Shown: in pieces, positions 1 to 13,700 of the stretch
Layout of the letters: every line of letters starts with the position of its first letter
Numbering within the stretch: the first letter of the stretch is position 1
DNA from: Arbacia lixula
Lineage: Eukaryota > Echinodermata > Echinoidea > Arbacioida > Arbaciidae
Direction: 5' to 3'
DNA length: 64,000 bases
NCBI GenBank assembly: GCA_963669155.1
Contig: OZ022587.1
Location: 22,524,074-22,588,073, forward strand
Program-made: the position numbers and the translations under genes
The notes under the pieces: generated by a model
Databases searched by the model: none
What the model was told of the DNA's origin: nothing
Seen by the model: the letters and a program-made list of their open reading frames with translations, nothing else

Positions 1-1060
1 GAACTGAAAGGAGAAAAGGCATTTAAGCAGATGTGAAGAGGAGATGTTTCAAATCCGTCATTTTGAAAATGATATCAGGAAATGAATTGTGAATGGACTT
101 CAAGAGCAGGGGAGAAATGGATTATACGGAAAAGTAACGGAAATGACTAGGATGAAAATAGAGATGTGATTTAGTATCAAAGAAGACAGCAACAAAATGG
201 ATTATTAGTCTTTGGTGTGCAGAAGAATTGAATGTCAATGTGAAGTTTGACGGCTTTCTTGCATGTTGTTAAATCATGATATAAGCCATCACGCAGCCCT
301 CACCTCATCTCAACCAGAGAGGGCACTATCACGCTCCCGCTGTGCCGACTAACCAATAATAATGTATCGATTCTCTCCCCGTCTCCTGCGTCATGCTATT
401 ATCCACACAGCTCATGCCAAGCAGGAGCAGAATGGTAGGAACTCTTGAGACCAGCATCATCTTAATCCTAATCCACCTCCTTTTGCTCCTCTTTCTTGTA
501 CAAAGCATGGATTACCGCACTAATCCCACTCCCCTCACCCCCCTTCTCCCTGTTCTCGTAGTTCCCATGCATGCCATTTATTGAGAAGTTTAGTTTTGAG
601 TCAATATCAAGGCCACCGCAGATGACACGATTATCACGATTCTGCTGTTGTAAGAACGTACCACTAGCAATGTTACGATTCAGCCAGTCACAGAGTCACA
701 TGACTGATCAAATCGTGTCATCTGCAGTGCCCTTTAAGATATGATTTTTGTCTTTCTTTAAATCCCCAATCATGTGCATGGTTGGACTGCCTGATATTTT
801 ATTTATTCTTCAAGTTCATATTTCTAATGTTCATTTTCATATTGAAATCAACCCAAAAACACAAAAGTAAATGCTAGTATTGTGTAATCATTTTTCAGCC
901 CATTTTAGTTATGAGTTCAACCCTCAAATTTACTAGTGCACATTTGATTTAAGAATACCATGTTTCAAATACTTCATTTGTGTTAAAAATGCAAAATTCA
1001 AGGAAAGGGGATAATTTTGGTGATGATTTTAGGACCAACAATCATGCCAGAACCATGCTT

Positions 1061-1218
1061 GGCCCTGTTGCATACAGCATACTGTCAATGGTAACTCTAC
1101 GATTAATGGTAACTACCATGGTAGCATCGCTCAACAGCCAATCAAATTCAAGGTTTCCATAGAGGTTGCCAATGATAGCAAAGTTGCCATCAGTGGTAAG
1201 TTTTATGCAACAGGGTCC
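1061..1218. repeat. Foldback MITE, TTGCATAAA family
   Basis: The ends are inverted (GGCCCTGTTGCATA at left, TTTTATGCAACAGGGTCC at right). The interior carries mirrored TTACCAT/ATGGTAA blocks around CCATGGTA and CCAATCAAAT. It belongs to the most abundant palindromic family of the window, with about a dozen copies in both orientations and no coding capacity. Confidence 0.8.
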
Positions 1219-1351
1219 TGCAGTCATTATGGGTTTGAATCTTGTTTTATTTCAATGATTTGAAAATGTTGACGTGATTCCACCAGGTGATCTCCAAATC
1301 AAACAAGTTTGGGTCTTACTTTCCCTGCAGAATGCCTCTGCATAGATAGCT

Positions 1352-1633
1352 GGGCCCTGTTTCACCAAGCTGTTTGTGACTTACGCCAATTTTGCGTACG
1401 TTGTTCCTGTTTTTAACATAGTGGAAGTGAATTTCCTACAATCCATATCAAATTTGACAATTTGTCAACTTTGTATTCAGACACGTGTTAACAACAAGGA
1501 TTTGAATCTGCAAAGATCAGATTTCAACTTTAGGTGATGAGAGTAAAAATCATTGAGAAGCTGATTTTACACCCAAGAACAGGTTACCATTTAAGCTGTG
1601 TGTAAGTGACGGACACCTTGGTGAAACACCCCC
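1352..1633. repeat. TIR-bearing repeat, CTGTTTCACCAAG family
   Basis: The left end GGGCCCTGTTTCACCAAG is mirrored by CTTGGTGAAACACCCCCC at the right. The internal part (ATTTGACAA, CTTTGTATTCAGA, GTTAACAACAAGGATTT) recurs at 26150-26350, which identifies a dispersed non-autonomous element. Confidence 0.65.
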
Positions 1634-2962
1634 CTTGTACTGCAAAATTTACCACTTTTATCCCTTATCTTGAAAGAATATTATATGATTTAAATCAAAC
1701 CACTTCAATCCCACCCCTTCCTTGTCATGTTCACATTCAGTTTCCTCTATGTTTCTAAATGAATGAACTTTTTGACAGCATTACACCTGCTATCACTGTC
1801 TTGGTAATTCCAAAGTACATGCACTAGTAATGAACTAAAATCATAAGTGTTTTGTATATATATATATATATGGGTTCTTTTCTTTCTAACATGCCAAGCA
1901 CAACTTATGGCATCGTTTACTTCTTCAGTCATATCAAACTTGATTTAATTATGTCAGAAAGTGGCATAGTGCTAATTTATGTCTTGAAATGTTAGTTTAA
2001 AGATTAGTAGATTAGTGGTAAGCCTAAAATTTGGCTCAAGAGCTTTCTTTTACACTGTACTTCCATTTTGTCAGATTCTTATCTACCATCTACAAGAAAA
2101 ATATGTAGCATTAGCACAGTTCAACATTTGAACATGAGGACAGATTTGTTTATAATGCGCTTCTATGTTGGAAATAGAAACTTAGAGTGTAATATATCTT
2201 TGATAAGCCTACAGATTTAAGACTTTTCAGTGGCTGAAGCTTAAGTTACAGAAACAGCAGTATTAGGTTTCTTGTATACATTGTGCACATTGAAAAAATG
2301 CTCAAAGATTATTTTAAGCATGCATGAACAGTTAAACCCCACTCAAAAGTTTTATTAGCATCCCAAACCCAAGAGCCTGCTTGATGAAATGCTGTTGAGT
2401 GTGATTTTTGCATTTAAATCATTATTAATGTGGACATTTTGGCAGTTAATTTTTCATACATTTGAGTTTATTTCTTTACCCTGTTTGAATGAAGTTGCTC
2501 GTTTGTGCGTATGGCATGTGTGTGTTCCACACAGTGCCCTGACTGCCAATCCGATGGCTTGTATATGATTGTGTTGTAGGTTGTTGGCCATGCTATTAGT
2601 GCTGTAAGTTTTAAAACACCCAATAAATATATCGTTTTGTGTGGCATGCTTAAAATTTATCGTGCAAAAATGGCCACATTTACAGTTTAAGTATTAGATC
2701 CACAATATGCTCAAAAGCTACTAACTCCATTGTGAGTACTTGATTATGAGTGGAAGCTTGACTGTTGATAAAATAGAAACCCTCTTGTATTAATGAACCC
2801 TATATATAACTAACATCATTTTAAACTTTTGAGAATGGCATACATTTTGTAGCTGAGAAGAAGCAAAATCCAAGCAAGAATTTAATTAAGACATTTTAAT
2901 AGGTGTCTGAGAAATTCAGTGTAACTTTATTTTATTTTCCTCGTGTAGAATCGGATAATGAT

Positions 2963-3051
2963 CACTATGAACATGGGCTTTTGTTGCGGGGACAACACTT
3001 AAAAGGGACTTTGAAATTTTGTTTGCGTAACAAACGACCATGTTCACAGTG
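2963..3051. repeat. 90-bp hairpin MITE, copy 1
   Basis: A near-perfect inverted repeat runs from CACTATGAACATG to CATGTTCACAGTG, with a centre of the AAAGGG(ACC)TTTGAAATTTTG type. It is one of seven related copies in the window, about 90 bp each. Confidence 0.75.
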
Positions 3052-3883
3052 TATGTACATTTTCACCAGACGCCCATGTTACATGTAGGGTTATGTAGTA
3101 GAAAGTGAACCTCTTGTGTGATTGTTTATCTCATTTTTATGAAGATGTTGTTAGTCGGTTGATTTTCGTCTCTGTTTTCACAGGCTTATTACATTACTGG
3201 TAATAAATTGTTAGAGTAAACTATCAAGGTTTCTATTTCATTTAACTTCATTGATCTCTGTTCAAACCTGTATTTTATCATTCTATAGACATGACTGTAG
3301 CTTAATAGTATCTTCTGTATATAGCAATAACAAAACTAGTTAATGTCATACATACTTATAGAGTAAACTAACAGAGAGAAGTATTAGGTCATCTAATGGA
3401 AATGTTTATTTCATAACTCGCTTCTCAAACAAAATGTTGTGTAATATTTCTGTGTTGCTGTTGCAACGTTAGAAATGGCAATTCTTAAATTTTGTTTCTG
3501 AAAATGATGCTTATTTATTATCCACGACAAAGTTCTTAAAATCTAAATTCTGAGAGAAAGCACTGAAATGCGTTCACTTTTGTATATTGTACGTAATCTT
3601 TAAGAGATGTTAAGACTTGCTCGTCAGTTGTGCTGTAATTAATGAAATATAGAAATTATATTTACGTTTTAAAGGGGAACAGATATCACTAGTTTATTCT
3701 CACCAGACTTCAAATCCTCTTTCACCTGTTCTAACCTAATATCAAGAACAACAGTGCCTTTATACTTAATCTGTTAATCCCCACTCTTCACACATTATCA
3801 GTCATTCAAGGAACACATGTCTCTCTTGCATTTCAACAAATAATAGAATGGACAGAGACAATGAGGAATTTAATTTGCAGGCT

Positions 3884-4041
3884 GGGCCCTGTTGCATAAA
3901 CTTTCCATTGATGGTAACTTTGCTTCCAATGGCCACTTCTATGGAAACCTTGAATTTGATTGGCTACTGAGCGGTGTTACAATGGTAGTTACCATTGGTG
4001 GCAGAGTTACCATTAATATAAAGTTTTATGCAATGGGGCCC
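3884..4041. repeat. Foldback MITE, TTGCATAAA family
   Basis: It runs from GGGCCCTGTTGCATAAAC to TTTTATGCAATGGGGCCC with the family interior (ATTTGATTGGCTA, GTTACCATT). It ends 88 bp before the acceptor of the first recognised RhoGEF exon. Confidence 0.8.
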
Positions 4042-4129
4042 TGGATTTGGGCACTGGGCGCATACAGAGTTGAGAGCTTGTCTTGTTTTTAATGAAACGT
4101 GATGTTGTTTTTGTGCTATGATGCTACAG

Positions 4130-4356
4130 CCCAACTGAGTAAGGACATTGACGTTGGGACCATGGTGGACCAGTTTGAGAACAAGGAAGGCCTGAGCACA
4201 GGCAGGAGCTCAGTGACCGACTCTGGCCTGGGCTTCATGTCGTCCACCGACAGCACCCCCGGTAGTGTCCCCCACGCCGATGACCACAAGCCCGATGTCA
4301 GCGACCAGGGGAAGAAGAGGATCTTCATCAAGAGGTCCGCTAGTCTGAAGTCAAAG
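4130..4356 (+). CDS. ARHGEF11/12: RhoGEF exon 1 of window: Ser-rich linker ending in a KRSASLK motif
   Basis: The acceptor is ATGCTACAG and the donor AAG|GTTCGT. The exon starts in phase 1 and ends in phase 0, giving about 75 residues after the first split codon. The protein reads AQLSKDIDVGTMVDQFENKE, then a Ser/Thr/Gly-rich stretch, then KKRIFIKRSASLKSK at the 3' end. It lies between the expected RGS-like and DH domains. Base composition jumps to GC-rich exactly inside the exon. The basic 3' end is echoed by the next exon. No catalytic residue lies here; a regulatory linker is inferred. Confidence 0.8.
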
Positions 4357-5484
4357 GTTCGTTTCTTGGTTTTCTGGTTTCTCTGCTGCACAGCAAGGGT
4401 GACTTGAATTTACCATCAGGAGAAATATATATCCTTTAAGTAAGGGTGTCCATTTTGCAGGTGAAAAAAACATTTTGTATAAAAAAACCACGGAAAATGG
4501 AAGGAAATACTTTATAAGAACCTCTCTCCTTACAACTGGAACTCCTTAGAAATAGAACTGGAAACTGACTTTGAGTGGAATTATATTGATCTGTAGATTT
4601 TGAGTTTTGGGATGACGGGTCCAAAACGTCCACTTGGGAAAATGACTGCTGCGATTGTTGGCAAGTTCCAGGAACTAGCTTTGACAGACTGCAGCAAACC
4701 GAGAATTTGTTGAAAAAAAAATGATCACAACGTTCCTGTATGATGTGGGAAGAGGTTTGACACAAATCATTGCCTCAAATCATTGCCCAAGTTTGCCACA
4801 TGAAGGGCTATGACGGCTCAAGAAAATTGAGTTGGCCAACAGGGACACATTTGTGTTCTAATATGGGGTTTTTAGTATTTGCAAATATTGATATTTCTTT
4901 GTTTATGTATGATTCATACATTTCATAAATGTGTGATCATTTTTTTTTGTCTGTGGTCAATGATCATTGTGACAGGTATATGTTTATGTTATAATTTCTT
5001 TGAGTTTGTGATTCAGTTTTGTTGGCTCAATCATTGCATCATACTTTGGGGTTAGGGTTTGTGTTGGGGTCTGTTGCATAGAAATATCATCCCTTGCAAA
5101 CTCACGGAGTGAAACAACCTGGGATTCATAAGAGTTGCAACCAAGTGAATATTTTATGCAACAGGCTCCATTTTCATGTGAGCATGTACTATCTTGTTAC
5201 AGTACATTGATTGTGTATGTGTTACATGGAAGTATTTGAGTTTTTGAAGGGCTGTGGCATATACAGTGTTGATGTTCGTTTGTAAATGCATTTATGATGC
5301 TTAAATGAATGGAGGGTCGTATGTGATCAAGCATGTATGCTGGTGTGTTTGACCAATTGCTTATTTTTATTGTTTCAGGGGTTAAGTTGCGCTGTTTTTG
5401 CTGAATGTGTTTGTTATGATGCTTCTTTGCTGCATGTAGAGAAACATGAGTGCTGTTGTATGTCTGTATGTATGTATGTATGTA

Positions 5485-5552
<68 letters not shown>

Positions 5553-7673
5553 TGTGTGTGTGTGTGTGTGTGTCTGGGTGTCTGTGTGTGTGTGTACACA
5601 TTTGTGAGAGTGGTACAGGGATCTTACATTGAGACTGAATGACCATTGGTAGTTTGAGGAGTTTAGTTTTGTACTTCATGTTTTATGTACTATGAACATG
5701 CTCTTTTGTTACGCGAACAAAATTTCAAAGGGTCGCTTTTAAATTATGTCTGCGTAACAAAAGAGCATGTTCATGGTGGCATACTCTTTCTATTGGATTT
5801 TTGTTTGTTTGACTGTGTGTGTCTGTGTGTGTGTATATGACTGGGTTAAGTGTGTCTGTATGTGTGTGAGTGTGGATGTAGGGGTGTATACATGTACATG
5901 TATGTTCAAAGTAAAAGAGAAAGAAGAGAGAATGAAGGAGGGAAGGACAACGTGCATGTGATTGTGTTGTCATGTTTTACTATAATTTCAACAGAGACAT
6001 GTGGCTTAAGGAGTGGATGGCAGTAAGAGGGGTTCAAGGTTTGGTGAGGGGTGCAGAGGAGGGGTGCATGGGAACCCCCCTCTGGCTGTGTTTGGTGGAA
6101 GAAGCGTCTTCATTGTGTTGCAATATTGACTGCGCATTTTTTTTTTTTTTATTGACTGCGCATTTTCATTTGCTGGCAAAGTTTATGTTTTGAGTTGAGG
6201 GGAAGATGGGAGGAATTGTTTGTAGGGATACTTGATGAGCGGGGGAAGAGGTTGGGGGGGGGGGGGGGGTAAGGAACTTGTGTGCTACTTATGATGCCCA
6301 TTTGGTTTTCTTGAATTAGTAAGTCCCTTATTTTAGGAGTTCATGCAAATTAAATGTATTTGGTCTTTGGTTCCTGTCATGCTAGTACATATAAATGATG
6401 CATTCAAACAGTGGCCACCTGAAACTTTTGAATAAGTTGTCCGGCTGCCACTGAAAAATCGTTCATCGCTCACAGTCTGGGCCACCTGTAAATCCATTTG
6501 GCCACCTGAATCTCATGCTCAAGTGGCCGTAATGACCACCTTAAAAAGAAGATAAATGCAAGCCCTGATTATTACAAGTGAGATAGGCGAGGGAAGGGGA
6601 TACTACGCTGAACAAGCATTCAATTTTTTCTTGAGGAAAATGCTACAAGTTCTGTTTCATGTCATGACGGTTCAAGTTGTTATTCATCAGGCCGATACAA
6701 TAAATTTCTATTGATATGGAGAAGGTGGTTGGGCAAGGGATGTTGATTTACATGAACCAGGAAGATCCAGATTATGTTGTTACATCATATTGTATTGACA
6801 TTGTTGCACCAGTTCCATCTCATCTTTAACGAGTCATGTTGACATCAGTGATAATCCATTTTGTTTTAGGCTCATCAACATGGGGGTGGGTGTTGCATAA
6901 AACAGGCAAAATGTTCAATCGTAACAGGCATTCAACATGTCATATTCATTCAAATAATTACATGAGAAACAGATTTCATTTATTCATTTATTTATTTATT
7001 AGTATTATTTTACCCAGGGTAGCCCCTTCAGTGGTTAAACACTGTTCTACCAGGGGGCCCTGCTGTGACATTCCAATGGGAGGGGTATACATGTATGTGT
7101 TAACTGTATTTCATAGTGAAGTCCATGGGACCTGTTGCATGAATCTGTCCAAGAGCCCGTTACCAAGGGTTGATTGGGTGCAAGAAAGCCAACCCTTTTG
7201 GTCCCCCACCCCACCCCCTCCTGCAGAAATCGACCAGTATAGATGAAGGTGTGCGGGAACCCTACAAGAAGAGAATCCAGTTTGTCAAACGGTCCGCAAG
7301 TCTTAAACTGAAGGTTAGTCCTGCACAGCTCATGTGTCATTCTTGTCAGAATGGATACCACGTTGTGGTGATCTACAAAATGATCCACGTCTCCCTTGTT
7401 TGTGCTACCAGATGTGGTAGAAATTTCTTGTAGTCTTTATATGTACATGTAATGAAAGGAAATGTTTTCAATGAAGGGAAGATGGTTGCTGTTACGAGGA
7501 TGATAACAGAGGTGTTTTTATAATGAAGATGATGATGATGGTAGTGGTTGTGATGATGGTAGTGGTGGTAGTGATGATGATGATGATGATGACGATGATG
7601 ATGGTGGTAGTGATGGTACAGATGATGATAATGGTGGTGGTGGTAGTGACGATAATGATGATGGTGGTGATGA

Positions 7674-7707
<34 letters not shown>

Positions 7708-10700
7708 GGTGGTGGTAGTGATGATGGTGGTGGTGATAGTGATGGTGATGATAATGGTGGTGGTGGTGGTGATGATGATGTTAGTGATGGTGGTGATGAG
7801 TTCTGGCTATTATTGTGATGTGATAGGGAAATGCTGCTGATGATGAGTAAATGCTGGATGACGATGTTGGTGGTAACCATAGCAATGAGGGAAATGAGAT
7901 GGGTGTAACTATGGGAATTTACAATGACTTCATGTGAGCTGTTAAACTGACAAGCTAGTGACATATCTCACATGTGGAAGAGCTTTTGCAATATGTGGAT
8001 TAATATTCCATCTTTCATTTGTACCAAAGCCTGATTTGGGTCGGGTGGATTGACTGCTGAATGCTTTGAGTGAACCGAGCATCTGTCAGCCTTGCAATGT
8101 AGCCCCTTTCTGGCTGCTGGTAGCATGGGGGGGGGGGGGGGGGCGCTATCCTCTCTCCTGCTCTTTGCTCACAAGAACTGCACAAAGCATCATAGCGACA
8201 TTTAGAAGACCAAAGTCACAATTGCGGAAGTCAGTGGCGATAATAAAAAGTATGTCTCTACTCATCAAAAGCAATAATGTATTTGTGAAACTGGAATTTT
8301 ACAGGATGAACTGTCATGCTTCAAGGGCATATACTGTACTGGGAAGGCAAAAAAAGCCTTCAAAATTTAATTGTTAGCAATCTTCTTGCCAATGGTCTTA
8401 AATTCATGTATTGTCTATTTTAGAAGCTTGCTGAAAGTTATTTGCCCTCAAATGATCTACATTTGAAGTAACGAGTGATTAAATCACAAGTCCTCAAAAT
8501 GTTCGGCCCGAACATTTTGAGGATTTAACCATTAATAATTAATTACTCCAAATGTGGATCATTTGAGGTTAAATAACTTTCAGCAAGCTTCTAAAATAGA
8601 CAATACATGAATTTAAGACCATTGGTAAGAAGATTGCTAACAATTAAATTTTGAAGGCTTTTTTGCCTTCCCAGTACAGTATATGCCCTTTAAAAAACAC
8701 ATTAAAACTTTTTTTTTACAAAGAAATTTTAGGCATACACCCAGTAGTAAGGATAGCGTGCTCCATCCTGTAAATGAACGAAAAACAAGTCAGACAAAAA
8801 TCTTGGAACCAGACGGGATTTGAACCTGCAGTCTACTGCTTACCGGGCAGCGACTTAACCACGCAAGCTATTTCTAGTTCACGGATCAAGACACGACAAC
8901 ATGGAAACAAATACCCGAAAGAGTCTCATTTCATCTGACTCATTAATATTCATGAGTAGTCCGCCGTAGGGACAATTTGGCTAGATTTTATTGAAAAGGC
9001 TTTCTGGGGTAATTGAAATTTACAAAGAAATTTTAGGCATACACCCAGTAGTAAGGATAGCGTGCTCCATCCTGTAAATGAACGAAAAACAAGTCAGACA
9101 AAAATCTTGGAACCAGACGGGATTTGAACCTGCAGTCTACTGCTTACCGGGCAGCGACTTAACCACGCAAGCTATTTCTAGTTCACGGATCAAGACACGA
9201 CAACATGGAAACAAATACCCGAAAGAGTCTCATTTCATCTGACTCATTAATATTCATGAGTAGTCCGCCGTAGGGACAATTTGGCTAGCAGTAGACTGCA
9301 GGTTCAAATCCCGTCTGGTTCCAAGATTTTTGTCTGACTTGTTTTTCGTTCATTTACAGGATGGAGCACGCTATCCTTACTACTGGGTGTATGCCTAAAA
9401 TTTCTTTGTAAATTTCAATTACCCCAGAAAGCCTTTTCAATAAAATCTAACATTAAAACTTGTTCTTAACTTTCTAGCATCTTCACTTTGTGAAAGGTTT
9501 TTTCCATGCTTGAGTGCATGTGTCTAAAGTAAGAGCTCTGTGTAGCGTGGTACTGTTTGTATTTACCCCAACCATCTCAAAGGGGTGTGACTTGCCCCTC
9601 CCTGGTCCCCCATGCCCCCTCCATCAGACCCCACCACCGGACCTGGTTTACCCCTCCCAGGATCCGATGACTCCCATGGGACATTCCAGGGATAGTCCAT
9701 GTCTGGATTAGCTTCATGTCAATTTCACGGCAGGCGAACGGGTGGTCCCAATGTTGCGCAGTGCAGAATGGTGTGAATTGTGTGTGAGGAACCAGCGAAG
9801 CATGTCTGCACGTGGAGATGAGTTATTTATAATGTCTCGTGTCAACAAGTCATTTAGGATTCTGTGAATTTCACTAAGAGGAGCAATGTGGTGGTGTGGA
9901 GGTGTGTCAGCGAAAATGTTCAGAGATTGCGTCAATTGTGAATCAGCCTGTCGTATGTAGCGTCCAGGAGGGCGTTTCATCAACATTTTTCGTCTGACAA
10001 GCTGTCTTTCTCCGACAGTTACCATAGTGACAGTCAGAGGCTAGTGCCTCTCAGCCAATCAAAACCGAGGATTTCACTAAAGTTGTCAGCACTGACAATT
10101 TGGTCAGTGCTGACATCGTTCATGAAACGTCCTCCAGATGGATGTGATGCAATATTATTGTCAAGAGATCATGACAATCTAAAACACTATGATGCCTGTG
10201 GATTCTGGATGAATCCGTATGTGAGAGAGAAAGATGTTCATCTTGTCATGCCTGGCTGAGCTAAACGAATGAGTGAGTGGATTGATACCGAGAGGTAGGA
10301 CTCTGACCAGGGCCCCGTTGCATAAAAGTTACCATTGATGGTAACTTTGCTACCAATGGTAACTTCTATGGAAACTTTTGAGTTTGATAGGGCCCTGTTG
10401 CATAAACTTGCCATTGATGGTAACTTTGCTCCCAATGGCAACTTCTATGGAAACACTGAATTTGATTGGCTGTCGAGCGGTGCTACTATGCTATTTACCA
10501 TTGATGGCAGAGTTACCATAAATGGTAAGTGTTATGCAACAGGGCTCAGGAAAGGTCTTGAGCATGGTAACGAATAGACTTCTTTACCTTCTTCAAGAGT
10601 TAGTCACCTTTTTATTACGAATATGCTCAATATCTGCTTGTGTTTCTTGTAGGGCGAGGAGAAGAAAGAAGGGAGGAGAACGAACGACAACAAGAGATCA

Positions 10701-13700
10701 AGAAGGTGAGTCTCATGTCATGTCATCCCTTCTATCCATCTCGTCGGCTTTTAGACATTGGCTAGGCTTTCTTACAGCCAATTTTTCCCTCTCATTCACT
10801 CTCAGGAGGCACGGTCAGATTAGGGGAATATTAACACATTATTCATTCCTTGGCAGTTCGGATTTCATAGTTGCGCGGTCACACTGCTAACAATGCACCC
10901 AGAGTTGGAAAGAAATATTTTGGGGCCACTTACATAAGAGTCCCACAATGGCAGAGACTATATGTTGTCTGCTGGTGAAGTGTCAATTTGATTCTTGTTT
11001 ATGGTTAGACTGCGAAATATTATGGGTTTATATGCGGGGAGAGAGAATATTCCCAATTTTTAGTGTGAATTCTCACTGGTAAATTTTTGCAGATAATCTT
11101 GCAGTCTGACCAGCTAAACTTGAATTAAAAATATTGGGAACAATATTTCAATGATATTCCCATAGTGTGATCGCCTCTAGAGAGATATGTTCCTCTGATC
11201 CTACGCAGAAAGCTCTGCTGCCATCTGTATTAACCCTTTCATTACCAGGCCTTGAAAAGCCCATTGGTTTAACACACATCTTCTTGCCCATGGTAATGAG
11301 AGAGGTAACCCTTACATTACCAGGCCTTGAAAACCCCATTGGTTTAACACACATCTTCTTGCCCATGGTAATGAGAGAGTTAAGGCAACTTGGATGAGAT
11401 CAGCAAAGTCACCAAAGGCCTTCAATAATTACCAATAATTCAATTTTATTCATTTTTGATGGGTTGATGCATTGGAGTGTGCATGTCTCACCAAATATAT
11501 TATGTTATGTATATTATATGATATTATATTATATACATTGTATATATTCTATATTCTATATATATTATGTAAATGAACCGATTTATCTTGTATAAAGCGG
11601 GTTCTGCTTGGTTATCTTACATTCACTTAATACTGTTGCCTTTGTTTTATGTAGTGTTGATGAAGTACATAAAAAGAGAAAGAAGTGGTAATAATTACGT
11701 GACAGGTTAGCAACAGGGCAGAACTATTAAAGGTTCTGGGACCTATTGCACAAAACTTTTCATCAAATGTAACTTTGCTACCAATGGCAACTTCTAAGGA
11801 AACCTTGAGTTTGATTGGTTGTTGAGCGATGATACCATGGTAGTTACCATTGATGGCAGTTACCATTAATGGTAAGTTTTGTGCAACAGGGCCCTGGTCT
11901 TTGAAGGACTGCATCATTTGAAGCAGGGAAAAATTAATTCTAAATTTTCAGGTGCTATTTTTTGAGCACATTGGCCGATTTGGCTACAATTTTACATTGT
12001 GTCTATGGGAATCTTGAGGGCTCTTTTAACATTTTCCATGGATCTTTTCCCTGATTTGTAGACTTAATCATGAAATCAAAGAAGAATGTGGCCTGTGGTC
12101 ATGGTTGAACTGTTGTGCTATGGTTGTTAATCTCATCATCATTACCACTTCTATCTTATATTTTAGACTACTTTACATCAATATGGAGTAAAACTTCTTC
12201 CCTTCTGGGAAATAATGAACAAATCAACTAAGTAGGAAGAAAAGTGTCAATTTCTCAGTAAGTAGTCATTTTCAGAAGCCAAGAAAACTAATATCTTGGT
12301 GTTAGTGTTTCATGAGTAATGCAACCCAAACTGCAATGTGTACTTTTGTAGGTCTGCCAGATGAAATTACATCTAGCCCAGATTTGAGTCGATTCATTTG
12401 TAGATGAGGATGTGGATTTGTGGTGGAAATATGTCAATTTAGTTCACCGAAGAATATCTTATATGTTACCAGTTGAACACACATTGAATTGACATGCCTT
12501 AAACTTAGTTTAGAAGTCACATTTGTGAAACATGTATGTGTTATTCATACTGCCGTGTACACTACAATCGACCTAGCAGGAATATATACAAGTGGCTTTT
12601 GTCAGTAAAATCAGCAAAAGCGTCGAGCATGTTCCAAGTGCTATGTATCATTAGTAAATATTATATTGCCTGCCAACAAATGTTATGTTATAAAACCAAC
12701 CCTTCTGTCTTTCCTCTATCTGCCCTGCAGCTTTTTTTTATGTTGTTGTCTCATAAAATACTAGTCTTTTTGTGAGTTTTGAGACTTCAACAATTTATTT
12801 TTGAAATGAGCTATGCATAGGTATTCTCTAGATAGCTTCTTATTTATTAAATGACTAGGGCCTTTTTCAAACAAAACTTAAAATTTTGTGGGCTTCAAAT
12901 TCCCAGTGCCCTATGCTTTGTAAAATGAAAGAACATCCATACTAAATTAAAATAATATTAAAAATATCATTTAAAGCAATGATTGTGCCAATTTAAGGAG
13001 CAAAAGTGTCCAATTAAAAAAAAATTATAATGTGTTGCCAGTTTGGAAAGTTGGTGATAATTGCACTTTTATATCACATAAAATAGTTACAAAAGATATA
13101 TATCATTAAAGTAAACAAATAGATTCATATTTTGCAGTAACGGTTGCTTTTTGATTTCATTTATCTTTTATTACCTTTAATACTTTAAATATTTATTATC
13201 AAAAGTTGTAACCCCAATCCGCATATCTGTGGAACTTGGGTCAAATATGTAACTGACAGAGAGAGGCATGTATGACAGCGGTGATGTCAGAGAACTCAAA
13301 GTGGCCAAACAAACCCACTTCATAGGTTGCGGCACAGGATCTAAGTACCAGCATCTTTCTCAATCTTTCACTGAAGAGCCCTACGAAACCATGGAATAGA
13401 TACGGCCTTCTGCCAAGCATTTCCGCCTAGGCCGACGTAAGTCAGCCGTAAAAGCGTCATAGCTACCGGAAAATATTTTAATACTTTATATCAAAAGTTG
13501 TCAGCTCACACTACTTTTTTTGTGGCGCATTGACCAGAATGGTTTAAAACATAAAGAATGGCACAATTATAATAAAAATAGGTTAACTGTGTTATGATTT
13601 TCGGTGATTATTATGTGGTTGTGGGACAGATAGACAGGCAAATGCTTAGTTTTATTTCCTATTAATGTTTCTAACAAAATGTGCATGTAGAGTACTATGT

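Larger units (their letters stand above)
1..4129. other. Upstream intron of the RhoGEF gene
   Basis: No exon can be supported here. The short open frames have no family signature and several fall inside repeats. The stretch holds three foldback elements (1061-1218, 2963-3051, 3884-4041) and a TIR-bearing repeat (1352-1633). The rest is AT-rich unique-looking sequence. Exon 4130 begins in phase 1, so an upstream coding exon must exist outside the window or escape recognition. Confidence 0.6.

Noticed and set aside
7518-7964. Met/Val-rich and Ser/Pro-rich frames
   Set aside because: GAT/GGT microsatellite.
8815-9313. tRNA gene candidates
   Set aside because: tRNA-like A and B boxes are present, but no intact cloverleaf was evident, three copies lie in a SINE with tails and target duplications.
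10653-10705. Alternative reading frame RGEERREENERQQEIKK of the microexon
   Set aside because: Looks peptide-like, but needs phase 1 at its start and phase 0 at its end, conflicting with the phases of exons 2 and 4.
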